Below are positions 10,216 to 22,262 of a DNA stretch of 64,000 nt, piece after piece. The stretch is from Haberlea rhodopensis (Eukaryota; Streptophyta; Magnoliopsida; Lamiales; Gesneriaceae): positions 4,334,108-4,398,107 of the forward strand of contig CAJQUN010000003.1 in NCBI GenBank assembly GCA_907163345.1. The letters are read 5' to 3'. A model generated the notes under the pieces. That model was not told the origin of the DNA. It searched no databases and was given only the letters and a program-made list of their open reading frames with translations. The position numbers were made by a program, and so were the translations under genes. Every line of letters begins with the position of its first letter. The first letter of the stretch is position 1.

Positions 10216-12919
10216 TTAAAGGGTCAGATCTTTAGGATCTTCAATAATCTTAGCCAATGTTTGCAAGAAAGCTGCCAAATCAGCACCATAAATGACACGA
10301 TGATCTGCAGTAACGTTTACCTGGAAGAATTGGGCACAGCATAAAAACTCAAGGTGAGAAAGTTTATTAAAAAAATGAACGTGGACATAATGTATGACCA
10401 GACGAGTTATAAAAACGCATGAACCCACCTGCATCTGATTTTTCAGGCCAATGCGACCATCCTTCGTACCAACCAAAGAGGGTTGAGAAGCTCCAACAGC
10501 CATAATTGCACCCTGTAGAAATGCCAAATATTGCAATTTCATATTATCAATCAATCCATTGACAATAGCGCCTTTACTATAGCTTCCAACTTACAGTTCC
10601 AGGGGGCAAGATGGCATCAAAGCGATCCACGCCAAACATTCCAAGGTTAGATAGTGTAAAAGTCCCTGTAATGTGATCGAACAATCATCAACCAAAAGCC
10701 AATATCGTGAAGGAGTTGTCAGTATTCACAGTAAGTTCCCATTAACACTTTTAAGACTACAATCAATTCCATAAATGGACAACAAATGAAGTTTCACAAT
10801 CCAATTTCTACAGAAAAGTTGATGGATGAACTTTATCATTGGCTAAAGGGAGCTCTATCAGATGTACAAGTTGTTTAAGGAATGGATAAAGCCAGCTAAA
10901 GCTCCCAGTCACAACAATTCAGGGTTACACTTATTAATTTTATGACTTGAAAATTTTAAAAACAACCAAGAAGAGTTTAAACCACTGTTAAGGTAACACA
11001 TCTAGGGAAAAAAATACTTTTTTTACAGGCATGTAGCAGCCATTTGTGTAATCTGTCGAACTTACCTGTAGTATATTCATTAGGTTGAAGCTGCTTTGAT
11101 CTTGCTTTATCAACTAACTCCTTCCACTTTCTTGATAGTGAATAAAGGTCGATCTAAGACAAAAATATAATGAGAAATAAAATTTAATCAAGTAATCAAT
11201 AGAGAAGGGCAACAAACAGAAAAGTCTCACATGAATTGGATGAGAAAGAAGTACAGTATGGTTACCTTATCAGCATCTTGAAGCACTGGTGTAATTAAAC
11301 CACCATCCATGGCCACTGCAACTGCAATGTTGATATGACTATTATATGTAAAGCTTTTACCATCTCTACAACTGGAATTCACAACAGGATGTTTGACAAG
11401 CGCAAGAGCGGTGGCCTTGGCGAGTAATGCTGTCATCGTCACTCCCTTGGACTTTATCTGGAAATCATTGAAAAGGAAAGGCTTGCTAAAGAAAAACATA
11501 AGCCAAAAATATTTTAAAAAAAAGAAGGAAAGGCCACGTAGATTTAAAGTCTTAGGTCTTGTTTGGTTAAACTAACAATTATGTTGGGAGATGAGAAAAG
11601 GAGGAAAGTTTTGTTTTTAGAAAAGAGAATTAAAATGAATAATAGTGTTTGTTTTTATCTTTGGGAATAGAAAGTATCTCCGGGAAGTTAAAACAAACAA
11701 GGGATCAGTAACTAATTAGTATAAATGGACATGCCTATGATATGAGCATGAATACAGCTGGATACTAAGCTAGCTTAACCTGATTCACCGGTTTTTCTAA
11801 CAACAAAGTCAGAATTTTGGACGTTTCATTAGCACTTACCCACATGTCACTCACAAATGTTTTTTTTTCCTCAAACTAAGCTAATACTTTTTAATTCTCT
11901 TATGAATCACCTTCAACGTCACAATTCACTAATTCACGTGCAGTTTAACCATATGAATTGCTAGGCATATGCAATTTAACCTCTCAACCAAGAAAGAAAA
12001 AAACATATAATTTTACAGTCACATCTACCTTCTTGTACAAAGCATCAAGCGCATCAGTTGTGATGGTATAGCCCACTCTGAAGGTCGGCACTGCCAAGCT
12101 CTCCACCATATTCCTGCTCACCGCACCTTGCATTGTTGTGAAAGGTACTACTGACTCCAACTCGACACCGCTCGGCTTACCCATCTCAGTACGCACAGCC
12201 GTAGCACCGCCGTCACTCACTTTCGCATCAGCCACCGCAGCCTCCACGTCCTTTGCCACGATCCTACCTTTTGGCCCAGTCCCAATAACACCCCTCAAAT
12301 CCACCCCAAAATCCTTAGCCAATTTCTTGGCATATGGTGACGCCACCACTCTCTTCCCTCCATCAGACGCTGGATGCACGGCAGATGCCAATGCACCTGA
12401 ATTAACTGCAGAATTGGTAACGCTAGCATATACAGACGCTGAAGTGGTAGTCTGCGGGCTCGATATTTCGTCCAACACCTTCGGAGCCTCGGTGCCATCA
12501 GGGGCAGGGGTTGAGACAGGAGCTGAGGAAGAAGATTTCTGCGATCGGGCTAGTGCGATCTCTTCCTCAGATTCGGCAAGCAAAGCAATAGTGGAACCAA
12601 CAGCGGCAGACAGGCCTTCGTCCACGATAATTGCAGCGAGATACCCATCATAAAATGACTCCACATCCATATCCGCTTTATCCGACTCAACAACAACAAC
12701 AGACTCCCCTTTGGCCAGCTTCTCACCCTCCGATTTGACCCAGCTAACGATTTTTCCCTCAGTCATGGTGGAGCTGAGCGCCGGCATGAATATCTCCCGG
12801 ATCTTGGATTGAATTTGGAGAGTGGTCCGTGTGACGTTGGCATCTCCTCCGCTGCGGCGGCGGAGGGACCGGGGAGCTGTGGGGGTGAAGGAAGTGTGAA
12901 GGAGGTGAGAGTAAGGCAT
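10216..12919 (-). CDS. Dihydrolipoyllysine acetyltransferase (E2) of the plastid pyruvate dehydrogenase complex
   Basis: Six exons (complement of 12919-12029, 11457-11266, 11153-11066, 10665-10595, 10512-10429, 10320-10216) join in phase into 476 residues. The product is the E2 core that transfers acetyl groups to CoA, supplying acetyl-CoA for fatty-acid synthesis in the plastid. The N-terminus (about 1-40) is rich in Ser, Thr and Arg and suits a transit peptide. A lipoyl domain follows, with the lipoylated lysine at residue 81 (VESDKADMDVE), then an Ala/Pro/Ser linker and the peripheral subunit-binding domain (about 192-227, ASPYAKKLAKDFGVDL). The acetyltransferase domain runs from about 258 to the end. 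The active-site segment is ADHRVIYGAD (447-456) with His449. Tyr stands where many E2 enzymes have Asp, which I recall as normal for plastid E2s. Length and sequence fit the LTA2/EMB3003 family (about 480 residues). Microsynteny favours the EMB3003 (At1g34430) member. Confidence 0.93.
11555..11705. repeat. Possible MITE in intron 1 of the E2 gene
   Basis: The segment opens GGTCTTGTTTGGTTAA and closes with GTTAAAACAAACAAGGGA, a rough inverted pair of the type seen at the ends of many plant MITEs. The interior is AT-rich with no coding content. The match between the ends is imperfect and I cannot define a target duplication, so this is tentative. Confidence 0.3.
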
Positions 12920-13411
12920 GGCTGTGGGTGAAAATGTTGGAGAAATTGATGATCTAGAAGTGTTTGATGGAATGCAATTGGAATTATATGGTTAAACGGG
13001 GGAAGAAAGAGTGGCGATTCCTCGGATGCATCGAAGGAGAGGAGACGGAGGATTCAAGACTACCAACTTTACCGGTATTCTCAATACTCGATGAGGAGGC
13101 AGGAGCCTGTGTCAAAAATTAATTATAGATGTATAATTTAATATTTCTAAAAAAAATTAGAGTATGAAAATAAATATTTTCTTAAAAAAGAACATGAGAA
13201 AACAAACTTTTTTAAAAAATAAAATAAGACAGAATGAATTATAATATTAATACAATATATATTTGGCTTTCTAAAGATTTTTGCAAAATAACTTTCAAAC
13301 TCATGTAACAAACAAATGATAGATAAAATTATTATATTTCAAAATCGTGGCAAAATAAATCACGTCTCATGGACGATCGGTCTGGTCCAGCTGGTATGAG
13401 AACTTAGTTTG
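12920..13411. other. Upstream region of the E2 gene
   Basis: This is the likely promoter and 5' UTR of the minus-strand E2 gene, followed by plain AT-rich sequence. No clear TATA box or other site could be assigned. Confidence 0.4.
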
Positions 13412-13871
13412 AGATATAATTAGGGGTGTAAAACGAATCGAACATGTTCACGAATTTTTCGAGGCGGCTCGAAAAAATATTTGCTTCATATTTGAAATTG
13501 TCGAATTCCAGCCGAACTCGAACATGTTTGAATTTTTTCGAGCCAAAATTACTTTGTTCGATAGTTCATTAACCGCTCGCGAATTTTAATATTTTATTAA
13601 TATAATATAATTATATATTAAATATAGATATTTCTAACCTTTTGGTTATTTATTTCGAGCAACAGTTCGAATAGCTCGTGAACATGTTCGAATCTTCGGA
13701 GTTGAACTCAAACTCAAACTTTGATTCGAGCCGAACTCGAGCCAAAAGTTCAAAACCATTCAAACTTCAAATCGAACTCAAGCTCGAATATAACTAATTT
13801 GAGTCAAATTCAAACATTAAATTCTTTTTCATATTCGGTTCGATTCGATTTATTTAAAACCGTAGATATAA
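13412..13871. mobile_element. hAT-like MITE with 8-bp target duplication AGATATAA
   Basis: AGATATAA stands at 13412-13419 and again at 13864-13871, flanking a 444-base element (13420-13863). The element begins TTAGGGGTGTAAAACG and ends with a weakly matching inverted end (CGATTTATTTAAAACCGT). The interior is dominated by TCGAGC- and GCTCGA-type subterminal motifs, as in the element at 5674-6037. There is no transposase. The eight-base duplication fits a hAT origin. Confidence 0.7.
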
Positions 13872-14066
13872 CGATGGAGCTTTATTCTTTACAATTGAAA
13901 GTTGAAACCCACCAAAAAGTGAATAAATAAAGTCCAATAAATTTTACACGCAGTACACGCACTAAATGACACCGTGGATCCTTTCAAGATTTAATCTTTA
14001 CCCATATCCAGCATAGAAGGCTTAGAAGCATAGAGTAGTGTAAAAATCAATGCTAGAAGAGAAGAG

Positions 14067-16996
14067 ATGCTAATCCACTGCGCCTTTTCACTTCCTACTC
14101 GACACTGTGACAGCACCACCATTACTATACCCAGTTTATCTCCAAGAAACAAGCTTTCTTGTGCAGATTCATTTTTTCATGGAAATGAAATATCCTTTTG
14201 TTGCTTTTCAAGAAAGCGCACTTCGAGGAAATTTAATTTTATAGCCCCCAAGCTCTCTCTTCAGGTATCAATGTTTTTGGGTGTTGAAGGTTTGTTGAAT
14301 TCTTCTTTGAGAATTTACTTTTGTTGCTTGTAGGCAATTGTAGTTGGGGGTGATTTCAGTTATTTTGGATAGGGTTATGCATTTTTTTTTATTTTTTTTC
14401 CATATCTGTAGCTAGTGCTAAATACTGATAATAACTGATTGTAGGAACTGAATTTACTTAAACAACAAATCATTGGTTGTTTCTCTCTGTATTTTTTTTT
14501 TATTTTTTATTTTTTAGTTTTGGATGGCTAAATCAACTTTTTTCCCCCCTAAGAAATGGGAAGAACCAGATTTGGTTGTTTGTTGGTTATCACGGAGGGT
14601 TAGCATTTAGCAATCAAGTTGGACGTGCTTAAACTTTAATTTACTTTTTGGAATGTTTTTATATGAGCGTAAAGTACTTGACTGAATGATTACTTGAAAA
14701 TTTATGGAACTGTGCGACATCAAGTTGTGTTTTGCTCGACAATGAATTCCAACAATCTGGAACCACTAATTACACCCATTGTTCATTTGTTTTAGCCACT
14801 TATGATTATTATTATGCCTGCCATGCTTTCTTGTCCAGTTCTACTAGGATTGATTTTTTTTCCCAATGAATTTAGATACTGGGGAAGGAAATTCGAACGT
14901 GCTCATCACCGACTTCTGCAAAAGCTAAAGGTAATAAGGTTACTTATTTCTAAGGACTCTTTCTTTGAGTGTCAATTTCTGTTCATAGAAACTATGAGAA
15001 TTAATTTCTTACTTTTCTGTGTTTGTATCTGGCCAAGTAAGTGGAACATAACCTTGTGCATAGTTATGCACAGGGAAATACCTAGACAATCTTTATTGCC
15101 ACTTCCTGCCTTCTCACTGGCGTTTCTTTTATACAATGAATTATTACCATCATCTGTTAGGTGCATATGATGGGTATTCTACTTTGGCTTCTAAAATGTA
15201 ATTTTGTTTCATGTAATCATTAAAATTGGCTATATCCTGGAAGGTAAGTGGTAACTCAGTGAAAGTAGACACCAAAGGTAGCTTCTTTTCTCCGGTTGTT
15301 ACTATCTCCATTTTCTTTCTATCATTATGCGCTCAATTTACAGTGCAGTACGTACTATCTAGATGTTAACTTTTGTTAAATTTCAAGATTTCTAATAAGT
15401 TTGATCTATAAACTTTTAGGATGATTATTTGTTCATGGATATTCCAAACTTGTTTTTTGAACTTTTAACTTTTCAAGATATTGAGGTTAAAAGTTTAGTT
15501 TTTTTGCTTCTGTATAATGTAAGCAACACTTTTCATGCTGATATATCAGTGTATGGTTTCAGAATTCTCGCGGGAGCCTTTTGTTGGCGAGGATATAGAA
15601 ATAGTAGATGTACCTCTCGGCTTTGTATCATCTGTTTTATGCTCATCATTTTCATGGTTGGCAACCGGACAAATGGCTCAAGCGAGCGAAGATGTAAGCA
15701 AGAATGCTATATATGAGGTTGGGGAGTTGTTTGAATTGGGAATCCAGCTTTCCTACTTGCTTTTGCTTCTAGCATTGCTAGGAGCTGGATCTTTCTTTGT
15801 GATTCGTCAAGTACTAGTGCGTCGAGAGCTTGATCTTTCTGCAAAAGAATTGCAAGTTAGTAATATCATATATTCTTTCTTATAATTTTCCTTTACCTAA
15901 GAAGTTGGCCTTTAAATCCCATGCCCTTGGTGCTCTATTACGGTAGAAATGATAACAAAATATCGCACCATCAGTAATATTTGCCATCTATCCATATCTA
16001 ACAACTTCATAGATCTTCGACATGAATTGAGAGTCACTGTAACTACATTGATTGTGCAAGAATATTAGGTCGAACAGTTGCTTTGATTTTTGCAATACCT
16101 CATATTACATCATTCTTCTTGCTATAATCTTTTGCAAGATGCTATTTTTAATCTTAAGCAAGATGCTTGATTTCGTGTTTTCATCTGTGTTATCTTTTAT
16201 TATAAATTCACAGGAGCAAGTTAGGAGCGGTGAGGCTAGTGCAACAGAGTTATTTGAACTTGGAGCTGTGATGCTGAGAAGAAAGTTTTATCCCGCCGCC
16301 ACCAAGTTTCTTCTTCAAGCAATCGATAAATGGGATGGGGATACCCAAGATCTTGCTCAGGTACGATCATTTCACCTTCTTGATTATCATCTATCAGATT
16401 GCACTCTGCCAACTTAAATTTCATTGTTGTTTCTATTTCTATCAAGTTGGCTTTGTTCTGTGAAAATTGATTCGTGTAGAGCATATATGATTTTGAATAT
16501 AGAGGTCTTCTCTTTAACCAATTGAATCGTTAACACCATTATTTTCCTTTTCAACTCGGAAAATGTCGTTTCTATGTTGTGCCATGATTTGGTATTTGCA
16601 GTTAACTTTAGCTATGCCTATTACTCAATGGACAGTTCCTGTGGTGTGATATAATCTTGCGTTTCGATTACTTATATCAAGTTCGCCGATTTCTTCTTCA
16701 TACACAAGGTTTATAATGCCCTTGGCGTCAGTTACGTCCGTGATGGAAAAGTTGAGAAAGGTATAGCTCAGCTTGAGAATGCTGTCAAACTTCAACCTGG
16801 TTATGTCACCGCCTGGAACAACCTTGGTGATGCATATGAAAAGACCAACGATTTAAAATCCGCTCTCAAGGCATTTGAAGAAGTTCTGCTTTTTGATCCG
16901 AACAACAAGATGGCACGTCCCAGAAGAGATGATCTGAAGGAGAAAGTGAGCATGTACAAAGGAGTTACAGTAAAATCAAAGAAGAAATTAACATAG
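14067..16996 (+). CDS. PYG7: Thylakoid TPR protein needed for photosystem I assembly (PYG7/Ycf37 type)
   Basis: Five exons (14067-14264, 14876-14930, 15563-15855, 16214-16360, 16709-16996) join in phase into 326 residues. The second exon is only 55 bases. It is supported because it links exons 1 and 3 in frame between good splice signals. Residues 1 to about 66 are Ser/Arg-rich and poor in acidic residues, as in a chloroplast transit peptide. Two hydrophobic stretches follow (about 102-118 and 147-167; YLLLLLALLGAGSFFVI), and then three tetratricopeptide repeats (about 191-224, 230-263 and 264-297, such as AWNNLGDAYEKTNDLKSAL). This is the layout of PYG7, the plant counterpart of cyanobacterial Ycf37. 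PYG7 sits on thylakoid membranes and promotes accumulation of photosystem I. Its length is close to that of Arabidopsis PYG7 (about 300 residues). The N-terminal exon is the least certain part. Confidence 0.88.
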
Positions 16997-18571
16997 CTCG
17001 TATGATGATTGATTTCTATTTCTATAGCTGCTCTAGAATGAATTCGTGGTTTCTTGCGGTTTTCATATGTTCTAAAATCTAACTGTGGACGTCCTCGTTC
17101 ACCAAGTTCTACCACTTGCTATAGTCGGAAAGATGGGTTTGATCCGCTAATGTTATCATTTACAAAGGAACAAATTTTCAAGAGGTAGAATGAATTCACG
17201 GTTTCTTGCTGCATACATTGGTTGCCCCAATTATATTTTAGTTTTTTTTTTTGACTTGTTAAGTGTCGTATATCATCAAGTTTGAAATATTTATTGAACT
17301 CGGTTGGGCCAAAAGGGTCTCTTAACGTCTTCGTTTTTGCTAGGAAGATCTCTTAACGTCTTCTTTTATTTCCTCATGAGAGTTATCAAGTAGATATTCC
17401 ATCTTTTCATCTCATCTAAAAATCCGAGCAAATAGAGAGATGAACAATTTATTATTTATTATCTAATATTCTCTCACATATGTGGGTCGGGTTGTTTCTC
17501 TTTTCTGTGAGGGTTATCAAGTAGATATTCCATTTGGTTGAGGAGTTATGGATTTTGAAAACGTGATAAATATATAAGCACAAATAATTATACTAAGCAT
17601 ACCACATGTTTTACTAAATTGTGATAAATGTAATATTGCAGAAATTATTATGATTTCTTTTCATAAATCAATTCTTAAAATCCTTATTAGCAAGTGTTGC
17701 CTCTAGTTCTTAGTTTTTTTCTCTAGCATGGCGATAGATTTCAAATCTTTAATTAATAAATCAATTCTTAAAATCCATTTCTCAACTATCCAATCCGCCC
17801 CTATATAATATTAGCACCTCTTTGCATGCGATGTGTGTCTATACAGTCTTATTTTTCACAATTTCTCTGAGTAATTAGGTTTTTATATAAAAATTGGAAC
17901 AATATTATAGAGTAAATCAATATGGTAATTAATTTAATTAGTTTGATTATATTATAAAATAAGATAATATTATAATTAACAGAATAAACAGGGTTGTTAT
18001 GATCATTTAACACATTAGCATTTTGTAATTAATAAAATGAACAAGGACGTAATAGACAACTGACATTGTGCTGTACCATGATTCCAACTTTTGTCTCTGT
18101 TATCCTCTTTATTAATAAGTAGTATAGATTTGTTTGAATCAACTCCACATTTTATCCCCCACCCATATTATCCTTTTACTCTTTCATTCTTGCTTGGACT
18201 GCATTATCAGCATCTCCCTCAATCCCAATCTTGTTTGAAGAGGTTATGTCATGAGTATTCGTCCCTCAAATCCCAATCTTATCTCCACGTCTATAATGGA
18301 TCGTTTCAGCTAAATAGATAAGATATAAGAAAGTCATTTACGCTGGTTTAATAATGTGCGACGTAGACTTAGTAATGCACTGTGTGTCGAGTGGAGTTCA
18401 TGGATTTCGGTCTTTCACGAGAGCAAGCAGTGGCGGGCGCATGATTTTTATTCCAATGGGTAAAAATATTAAGATAAAAAAATGAAGGGCATAAAAAATT
18501 TTAGGGAGCCAAAATATAGTTTTAGGGAATGGTAAATATAAGTTTTGAGGGACAAACTGTATTTTTTGATG
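16997..18571. other. Intergenic region
   Basis: No gene is seen. The last 150 bases before the hAT element read like the edge of an older, decayed repeat (GTGGCGG near 18430, then a gene-free AT-rich stretch). The remainder of that repeat appears to resume after the hAT element with an ATT microsatellite (about 21463-21487). Confidence 0.4.
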
Positions 18572-21452
18572 TGTAAAATTCAGGGTGGTTAACGGTCCGG
18601 ATCAACCGGAACCGGTCCGGAACCGGACCGGTCGGTTCCGGTTCCAAACCGGAACCGGTTGATCCGGTTATAAACCGGAATCCGATCCGGGTTTTGCCCG
18701 GATCGGATCGGTTCCATAGGTCCGGAACCGCCAATCCGGCGGTTCCGGTTCCACCGGTTCCGGTTCCGGACCGGAACCGGTTAAAAATTAAAAAAAAAAT
18801 GGGGAGGGTTCCGTTGGCCAACGGCATTGTAGCCGTTGGCCAACGGATTAATTAAAAAAAAAAAATTTTTTTTAAAAAAAAAAAATTTTTGCTTCTATAT
18901 ATACCTCATTTTTCCTCTTCAATTTTTCATCTCCAACTCTCTTACTCTTACAATCCTAATCTTGATTACAATTATCTCGTTTTTCCATATTTCCACTAAT
19001 ACGATGGCATCTTCTTCTACTGGTCGTGGTGGTCGTGGTGGTTCCTCAAATCCACATTTATTCCAAGAAAATTATGATATATTTGCCGAGTTTGATAATG
19101 CTTATGATGTTGAAGAAGCGGAACACGTTGCAGAACCGGCGGCCCCCCAAAATCCGGCCCCTGGCGGGTCATCCGCGACTACTGCCGCTTCGAGTCGCAC
19201 GAGTAACCGTCCCAAACGAAGCAAGGTATGGGATCATTTTGACGTCGAGACAAAACCAGGTACGAACGAATCTGTTGTTATTTGTAAAATATGTACAACC
19301 ACGTATAATTATAAAACAGGTGGTTCCGCTGGCGGTACCGGAACTTTTAAGAAACATCTAGTTAAAAAACATAATTTTGATGATGTTACTTTACAACCAT
19401 TAGGTAGAGAACCAACCCAACTTCAAATTAATCCTCAGTCTGGCACTAATTTTATCTTAACACCGGAAATGAACAAAAGATTATTCGTTCGTTTTATTGT
19501 AAGATGCGAACTTCCTTTTTTGTTTTCTGAAAAAGATGGCTTTGTTGAATTTTCTTCTGGTATCCAACCATGTTTTAGACATATTTCTAGGCATACTTTG
19601 AAAAGAAATATTGTCGATGTGTTTCTTGATTACCGTAAGACTTTAGTTGATCATCTTTCTTCTATTAACTGCAGATTAAGTTTAACAACTGATATTTGGA
19701 CGAATACCGCATTACTTTCTTTTCTTGTTATTACTGGTCATTGGATTGATGATAACTGGTGTTTGCAGAAAAGAATTTTGTCACTGGATGAATTAAAATC
19801 TGCACATACTGGTTCCCAAATTGCTAAATATATTGTTAATGTTTGTAGATTTTATGGAATTGCGGATAAAATTTGTTCAATTACACTTGACAACGCTTCA
19901 AATAATAACGCGGCAATGCGTGAACTTAAAATATATTTACGACCAATGCTTAATGGTGTTTTTTTCCATGTTAGATGTGCATGCCATATAATTAATTTAG
20001 CAGTAAAAGATGGTTATGAAGATGCTGAATGTAGTAGCATAGACAAACTTAAAAATTGTTGTCAATGGATACGACAATCACGCATTAAGCGTGATTGGAA
20101 ACATACGTGTGCAAGTCAGAACCTTCGGTTTACTCTTTTTCCACCGCCCATTGTAAGTCGATGGAATTCTTTGCACAAAATGTTAGAATCGATGTTACCT
20201 TCTCAAGATGCTTTAACTTCTTTTTATAACTCTTATCAAATGCCTGAAAGTGATGAAAGTTATTTATTGTCTGATAAGGATTGGTTTTTTGTTAAAAATT
20301 TAACTGCTTTGTTATCAACCTTTAAAGATGCAACAGATCGTTTCTCCGGTGTTTGTACTCCTACTTCTCATTATTTTCTACCACTTGTTTTTAACATGTT
20401 TTGCAAATTTATTGAATTTAGAGATGATATTGAGTTGATGTCGTTCGTTTATCGTATGGAGGAGAAGTTTAAAAAATATTGGGAACAAATTCCACACGTG
20501 CACTGTATATCTACATTGTTAGACCCAAGTCAGGGTGTAGGATCTTTCGATACTTTCTTTGAATATTACAGTACGTTTTTGGATAAGGATGTTGACGATC
20601 AAAAGACGTCAATCATGCATCTCTCCAAAATATGTTTGGATTGTACCATAGTGAACAGGGACAGAGCTCATCGGCGCGTGTAGTAGGAGGAGAAGAAGAA
20701 GATGCTAGTCAGTCACGAAGCGGAGGGATTAATCTGTTGCGGAGCCTTGGAAGAAAGAAGCAGAGAGGAAGCGGAGTGTCATCTACCTCTTCAAATGAGT
20801 TGCAGTTCTTCCTGGGTCAAATGTTCATTACAGATGAAAATTTTGACGTACTAGAGTGGTGGAAAGCAAACGCAAGACAATATCCAGTCTTAGCCAAAAT
20901 GGCTAGAGATGTATTTGCAGTCCAAACATCCAGTGTTGCATCAGAGTCGGCATTTTCAACTTGTGCTCGGCTCATTGGAGACTTTAGAGTTTCTCTACAA
21001 GCAGAATCATTGTGCATGCTTACGCTGCTAAGAGATTGGTTCGATGCTGAGAGAAGAAATAAGAGAGAAGGAGGAATCGACGAGTTCTGCAATGAAAGTT
21101 CTGAAGAAGAAGAAGAATTGGCCAAGACTATACTTATAAATTATGATGAGTAATGTATTTTTGTTATGAATTTCAAATGATGTATCTTTTATGTTGTTTT
21201 CCATATTCAATAAATGATATATTTCCTTTACGATTTGAGTTGGAAAAAAAAAAAAGGGTTGGCCAAACCGGTTCCGGTTAGAACCGGTTTAACCCGGTCC
21301 AATCCGGCAAATCGGAACCGTGGTTCCGAACCGGATCGGTTCCATGGCATTAGCCATGGAACCAGAACCGGACCAATCCGGTTCCACAAAAAACGAGTCC
21401 GGGACCGGTCGGATCCGGTCCGATCCGGCCCACGAACACCCTGATGTAAAAT
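18572..21452 (+). mobile_element. hAT transposon with 8-bp target duplication TGTAAAAT
   Basis: TGTAAAAT at 18572-18579 and 21445-21452 flanks a 2,865-base element (18580-21444). The ends are short inverted repeats: TCAGGGTGGTTAACGG on the left, and TCAGGGTGTTCGTGGG as the reverse complement of the right end. Inside each end lies a dense array of CCGG-containing motifs (CCGGAACCGG and relatives, 18594-18785 and 21261-21430). Such arrays serve in hAT elements as subterminal transposase-binding sites. The coding region lies between them. The exact target duplication points to a fairly recent insertion. Confidence 0.9.
19004..21153 (+). pseudogene. hAT transposase (BED finger, RNase H-like core, dimerisation domain), broken by a frameshift
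   Basis: The open frame from the Met at 19004 (MASSSTGRGG) runs to a stop at 20683. The rest of the protein continues in another frame from about 20632 to 21153. A BED-type zinc finger lies near residues 72-123 (VWDHFDVE, VICKIC, HLVKKH). The RNase H-like core keeps TTDIWT (about 228) and LDNASNNN (about 295), and also the CACHIINLA segment typical of hAT transposases. The second frame holds the C-terminal dimerisation domain (WWKANARQYPVLAKMARD, SSVASESAFSTC). The break near 20620-20640 is a net one-base shift with no obvious intron. This copy is therefore probably inactive unless the shift is a read error. The family is that of plant RICESLEEPER/DAYSLEEPER-like and Tam3/Ac proteins. Confidence 0.85.
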
Positions 21453-22188
21453 GCAATTTTAAATATTATTATTATTATTATTATTATTCTTCATTGGGGG
21501 GCACGTGTCCTCCATTGTCCCAACTTGGCACAGTATATGAGAGCAAGATGGTGACCAAAGAAGACATGATTAAAGTTATATGTAAAGATTTGGAGTCCAA
21601 ATGGAGCACCGATGATATTTTGACCAAATAAGCGTTTGGATAAAACTAACGTATGTGTGACCTGACTTCGTATTAGGTTCATATAGCTAACTCAAACATA
21701 TTGAGATTAAAAGTTTAGTTAGATTTTGCAAATTATAGAGACGTAGAAAACAGCCATATGTCGAGGCAAAGGGCCAAGAAAAAGAATCCATATTTCTTAT
21801 TATTGATGATGACAAGGCTGTGACAATTAATATTGTGTCTATTACATATAAATTATCCACTCAACGTGTTACAAAAAAAATTATATTACTATTCTTTAAT
21901 TGTTTTTTTATATAAGACAAAACTGGTATAAAAATATTCATGCTTTAGGTGACAAAATCTTGAGGGATCTAGGGAATTTGACGAGTTGGACGATATAAAT
22001 TGTAATTTAATATTTTTTTGTTATACTAAATTAAAATTTGAGCAAATGGAAGGGAAGAATCTTTGTTCCATAGATGCTGCTCGATTTACCTGGTTTTATG
22101 TCTTAAAACTTTTAAAAAATTATGAATAAAAAATTTATGATTTTTTTAATAATTAAGTTGATTCATTCAAACAGCTTTTTCAATGCGA

Positions 22189-22262
<74 letters not shown>

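Noticed and set aside
12138..12653. A 171-codon frame on the plus strand
   Set aside because: It is the antisense of the Ala/Ser-rich first exon of the E2 gene, whose reading frame is clearly the real one.
18836..19003. An N-terminal extension of 56 residues to the hAT transposase
   Set aside because: It starts in a poly(A)/poly(T) stretch and encodes low-complexity hydrophobic sequence. MASSSTGRGG at 19004 is the natural start.
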